From NCBI GenBank assembly GCA_002169755.1, contig NHIU01000028.1, forward strand, positions 29,946-37,186: a stretch of DNA of 7,241 nt, in the 5' to 3' direction. Position 1 is the stretch's first letter. Each line of letters opens with the position of its first letter. A model generated the notes under the pieces. The model did not search any database. It was not told where the DNA came from and saw only the letters and a program-made list of their open reading frames with translations. Both the position numbers and the translations under genes were made by a program. Source of the DNA: Candidatus Pelagibacter sp. TMED197. Its GTDB lineage: Bacteria; Pseudomonadota; Alphaproteobacteria; Pelagibacterales; Pelagibacteraceae. This document shows, piece after piece, positions 5,768 to 7,241 of this stretch.

Positions 5768-6371
5768 ACATAAACTACCTAGCGTAGCAGACCTAAAACT
5801 TGATATAGATTTAGAAAAATTAAGAAATGCTACAAATACATTAGCAAATGATTTTAAAGATGTAAAATCAGCAAACCCTATGTTATGTGATAATCATATG
5901 GATTTAGTAAAAAGTGTATATGATAACTTTGAACAAATTAACTTAACAACGCCTAGTGAAATATTACCACACACTTTAAGTATTAAAGAACGATTAAAAA
6001 GAAAAGAAGAACACTTATATAATGTACCAACACCAGAATATACAGGTAGTTATTTTGAACATATTGTAAAACAATGTAAAGCACCAGCTAGTAGAATTAG
6101 AATTACAAAATTAGCACCAGGTAAGATGATACCTTTTCACGTAGATTATGATGTAAATTATGGTGTTAGATGTATTGTTCCTATATTTGGTGGTGAGAAC
6201 GTAGTAAACTTATTTAAAAGAGATAAAGTTGAGGCTTATACTTTAAAAGACGGTACTGCTAATTTTTTAAATATTGGCTTTAAACACGCAGTAATTAATA
6301 TGAGTAATAGACCAAGAATCGCCTTGATGTTTACTCTAAATGGTACAAAAGATATAGAAAAACTATTATAA
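5751..6371 (+). CDS. 2OG-Fe(II) oxygenase, aspartyl/asparaginyl hydroxylase-like (paralogue of the first cassette gene)
   Basis: A 206-residue protein with a clean cupin-type oxygenase core in its C-terminal half: SRIRITKLAPGKMIPFHVDYD, in which H130 and D132 form the HxD pair; R140 in GVRCIVPIFGG; distal H179 in FLNIGFKHAVINMSN; and R187/R189 for 2OG binding, followed by IALMFTL. Unlike the related gene at 108-725, the C-terminal arginine is present, so all expected active-site residues can be seen. The N-terminal 110 residues are mostly helical and unassigned. The purine-rich stretch AAAGAGAA before ATG 5751 could help initiation inside the upstream gene. Its TAA (6369-6371) lies within the late-promoter box for the next transcription unit, which marks the end of the overlapping cassette. 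Confidence 0.75.
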   Translation: MDKLTKHKLPSVADLKLDIDLEKLRNATNTLANDFKDVKSANPMLCDNHMDLVKSVYDNFEQINLTTPSEILPHTLSIKERLKRKEEHLYNVPTPEYTGSYFEHIVKQCKAPASRIRITKLAPGKMIPFHVDYDVNYGVRCIVPIFGGENVVNLFKRDKVEAYTLKDGTANFLNIGFKHAVINMSNRPRIALMFTLNGTKDIEKLL

Positions 6372-6374
6372 ATA
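6367..6374 (+). promoter_or_regulatory. T4-type late promoter (TATAAATA)
   Basis: Exact TATAAATA box overlapping the stop codon of the preceding oxygenase gene. The expected transcription start, about 6-7 nt downstream, leaves a short leader carrying AGGAG at 6381-6385 before the ATG at 6396. The box-to-ATG distance (21 nt) nearly equals that of the box at 6959-6966 (20 nt), which supports a functional late promoter for the small structural-type genes. Confidence 0.72.
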
Positions 6375-6380
6375 GTATAA

Positions 6381-6385
6381 AGGAG
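6381..6385 (+). promoter_or_regulatory. Ribosome binding site (AGGAG) for the gene at 6396
   Basis: A strong AGGAG lies 10 nt before ATG 6396. An earlier ATG at 6389 is followed at once by TGA, so it cannot start a protein, and the GTG at 6391 soon meets a stop. The site therefore decides for 6396. It contrasts with the cassette genes upstream, which mostly lack such a site. Confidence 0.65.
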
Positions 6386-6395
6386 AAAATGTGAT

Positions 6396-6605
6396 ATGAT
6401 TACAATTGATGGAAAAGAATATGATGAGACAAAATTTAGTCCTGAATTACAAAATTACCTAGTAGTAAGACAAGAAATTCAGGTCAATGCGACTAGACAT
6501 AAACTAGAGCTTGAAAAAATTGATGTTTTGACAAATCATTATAATGCCAAGATAGTAGAATTAATAAAAAAAGAGACCCCAGCAGAGACTAAAGAGAAGA
6601 AATAG
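6396..6605 (+). CDS. Small conserved phage protein, DUF6447-like
   Basis: A 69-residue protein that opens with MITIDGKEYDETKFSPELQN. This beginning (a short beta hairpin with a DGKEY turn, then a helix) is what I recall for DUF6447 proteins, small proteins frequent in marine T4-like phages and cyanobacteria; no molecular role is established to my knowledge. Residues about 16-60 look helical and may form a coiled coil (VVRQEIQVNATRHKLELEK), and the tail is a charged KKETPAETKEKK stretch. There are no transmembrane segments or cysteines. It has its own late promoter and ribosome binding site, and its TAG is directly followed by the next ATG with no gap. It is probably expressed late with the virion-type gene downstream. 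Confidence 0.65.
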   Translation: MITIDGKEYDETKFSPELQNYLVVRQEIQVNATRHKLELEKIDVLTNHYNAKIVELIKKETPAETKEKK

Positions 6606-6941
6606 ATGGCCGCAATAGCTAACTTAACAATAGACCAAGGCGCAACTTTTACCTCGGATGTGACGGTAAAAGACGCCAATGGCAATGCATTTAACTTGAC
6701 AGGTTATACGGCAAGAGCGAAGTTAGCAAAAGGATATCAATCCACGCAAACTAGACAAGATTTCACAACTACAATTGCTTCAGACGCAGCTACAGGTACG
6801 GTGACATTATCACTTACAGCTGCTCAAACAACAGCCCTAGAAGACACTAGATACGTATATGACCTAGAGATTCAGACAGGAGATGTTGTAACCAGAGTAA
6901 TTGAAGGAATTATCTCGGTACGTCCACAGGTTTCAACTTAA
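6606..6941 (+). CDS. Ig-like virion/baseplate-type structural protein
   Basis: A 111-residue, Thr/Ala-rich, all-beta protein without cysteine. The pattern (TIDQGATFTSDVTVKDANGN, then FNLTGYTARAKLAK, GTVTLSLTAAQTTAL, RYVYDLEIQTGDVVTRVIEG and ISVRP at the end) is the one seen in small phage structural modules related to the N-terminal domain of baseplate upper proteins: a DxxGxxxDLTG hairpin, then a strand ending in T(A/P)xxTxxL, then a YxYDLEI strand with GxI/FxVxP. In T4-like marine phages such proteins are virion components near the tail or neck; the exact position cannot be told here. The ATG directly follows the preceding TAG, with a purine-rich AAGAGAAGAAA upstream as a probable binding site. 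Base composition is clearly more GC-rich than the metabolic cassette. Confidence 0.65.
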   Translation: MAAIANLTIDQGATFTSDVTVKDANGNAFNLTGYTARAKLAKGYQSTQTRQDFTTTIASDAATGTVTLSLTAAQTTALEDTRYVYDLEIQTGDVVTRVIEGIISVRPQVST

Positions 6942-6958
6942 TTCTAACTCGTTTTCGT

Positions 6959-6966
6959 TATAAATA
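6959..6966 (+). promoter_or_regulatory. T4-type late promoter (TATAAATA)
   Basis: Exact TATAAATA in the 45-nt gap between two structural-type genes. A start about 6-7 nt downstream gives a short leader with GAGGGAG at 6976-6982, well placed for ATG 6987. The box-to-ATG spacing of 20 nt matches the box at 6367-6374, making this one of the two best-supported promoters in the window. Confidence 0.75.
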
Positions 6967-6975
6967 TAGAAAAGA

Positions 6976-6982
6976 GAGGGAG
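6976..6982 (+). promoter_or_regulatory. Ribosome binding site (GAGGGAG) for the gene at 6987
   Basis: A purine-rich GAGGGAG ends 4 nt before ATG 6987; the effective GAGG core lies 7 nt before it. It sits just after the predicted late transcript start and fixes the start codon of the last gene. Confidence 0.6.
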
Positions 6983-6986
6983 ATTT

Positions 6987-7235
6987 ATGCCTGATATTAC
7001 AGCAAAAATCAACGTAAATACAAGTGCCGGTCCACAAAAAGTAGCAGTAACCTTGCCCTCAGCTCAGGCTGCCGGGAACAGCACTTTACAATTAAAATTA
7101 TTAGGCGATGTTGACACTACTGATTTAAATGATGGTTCATTATTACAATACAGAGCTTCAGACGGTAAGTTTGTAACCAGAACGGAGATAGTAACCACAA
7201 CCGGAACGCTCTTGTTTAATTGTGGTAACTTTTAA
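6987..7235 (+). CDS. Short tail-fibre/virion-type protein
   Basis: An 82-residue protein, complete at TAA 7233-7235. The middle carries LGDVDTTDLNDGSLLQYRAS followed by DGKFV, the L-x-D-V-D...L-x-D-G-x-x-L-x-Y...G-K-W/F-V phrase that recurs in tail-fibre and adhesin proteins of marine T4-like phages, usually near the start of a fibre repeat. Here the protein ends soon after this phrase, so it may be a small fibre-related subunit or the remnant of a longer protein. The N-terminus (ITAKINVNTSAGPQKVAVTLPS) looks beta-rich. There is no signal peptide. It has its own late promoter and binding site. AAGGATAA at its end (7234-7241) may hold the ribosome binding site of the next gene beyond the window. 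Confidence 0.6.
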   Translation: MPDITAKINVNTSAGPQKVAVTLPSAQAAGNSTLQLKLLGDVDTTDLNDGSLLQYRASDGKFVTRTEIVTTTGTLLFNCGNF

Positions 7236-7241
7236 GGATAA

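Noticed and set aside
6389..6394. ATG immediately followed by TGA after the AGGAG site
   Set aside because: It cannot encode a peptide; the ATG at 6396 is in the correct frame for the conserved small protein and at workable spacing.
6945..6960. TAAC...GTTA inverted repeat between the two structural genes as a terminator
   Set aside because: The stem is only 4 bp, AT-rich, not extendable and lacks a T-run; it also runs into the late-promoter box.

Overview
The window looks like part of the genome of a marine, AT-rich, T4-like tailed phage (myovirus), of the kind that infects picocyanobacteria or SAR11-type bacteria. Three things in the sequence support this. Genes are packed on one strand with almost no gaps. 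Exact copies of the T4-type late promoter TATAAATA lie ahead of genes at 95-102, 6367-6374 and 6959-6966. Small virion-like genes at the right end follow an oxygenase-rich block of auxiliary metabolic genes, a mix well known from marine T4-like phages. Phage family and host are inference; no terminase, capsid or polymerase gene is in view.

Layout: positions 1-42 may hold the last codons of an upstream gene. A short spacer (43-107) carries a perfect 7-bp hairpin and a late-promoter box. From 108 to 6371 run ten head-to-tail genes: an Asp/Asn-hydroxylase-like 2OG-Fe(II) oxygenase; a short acyl desaturase; a very small fold-type-I PLP aminotransferase; a flavodoxin-fold NAD(P)H:FMN reductase whose C-terminal fifth is out of frame; a Prx5-type peroxiredoxin; a second 2OG-Fe(II) oxygenase; a TauD/TfdA-like oxygenase with an altered metal-binding motif; a class I SAM methyltransferase; a GNAT-like acetyltransferase; and a third hydroxylase-like 2OG oxygenase. 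Apart from the first pair (8-nt gap), every junction overlaps, if the reductase tail is counted. Most starts lack a convincing Shine-Dalgarno sequence, so translational coupling is likely.

From 6367 the style changes. Genes get their own late promoter and clear ribosome binding site, base composition becomes more GC-rich, and the proteins become small and virion-like: a DUF6447-like protein, an Ig-like/baseplate-type protein and a short tail-fibre-type protein.

How the genes may work together (inference): five of the ten cassette genes are iron-dependent, O2-activating enzymes. They sit with an aminotransferase, a methyltransferase and an acetyltransferase, which are classic tailoring activities, and with a flavin reductase and a peroxiredoxin that could supply electrons and remove peroxide. 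The set reads like a compact phage-borne oxidative tailoring pathway for a small molecule, glycan, lipid or protein. No substrate can be named from sequence. No tRNA, rRNA, CRISPR array, insertion sequence, integrase or canonical rho-independent terminator was found, and there is no gene-free stretch longer than 300 bases.
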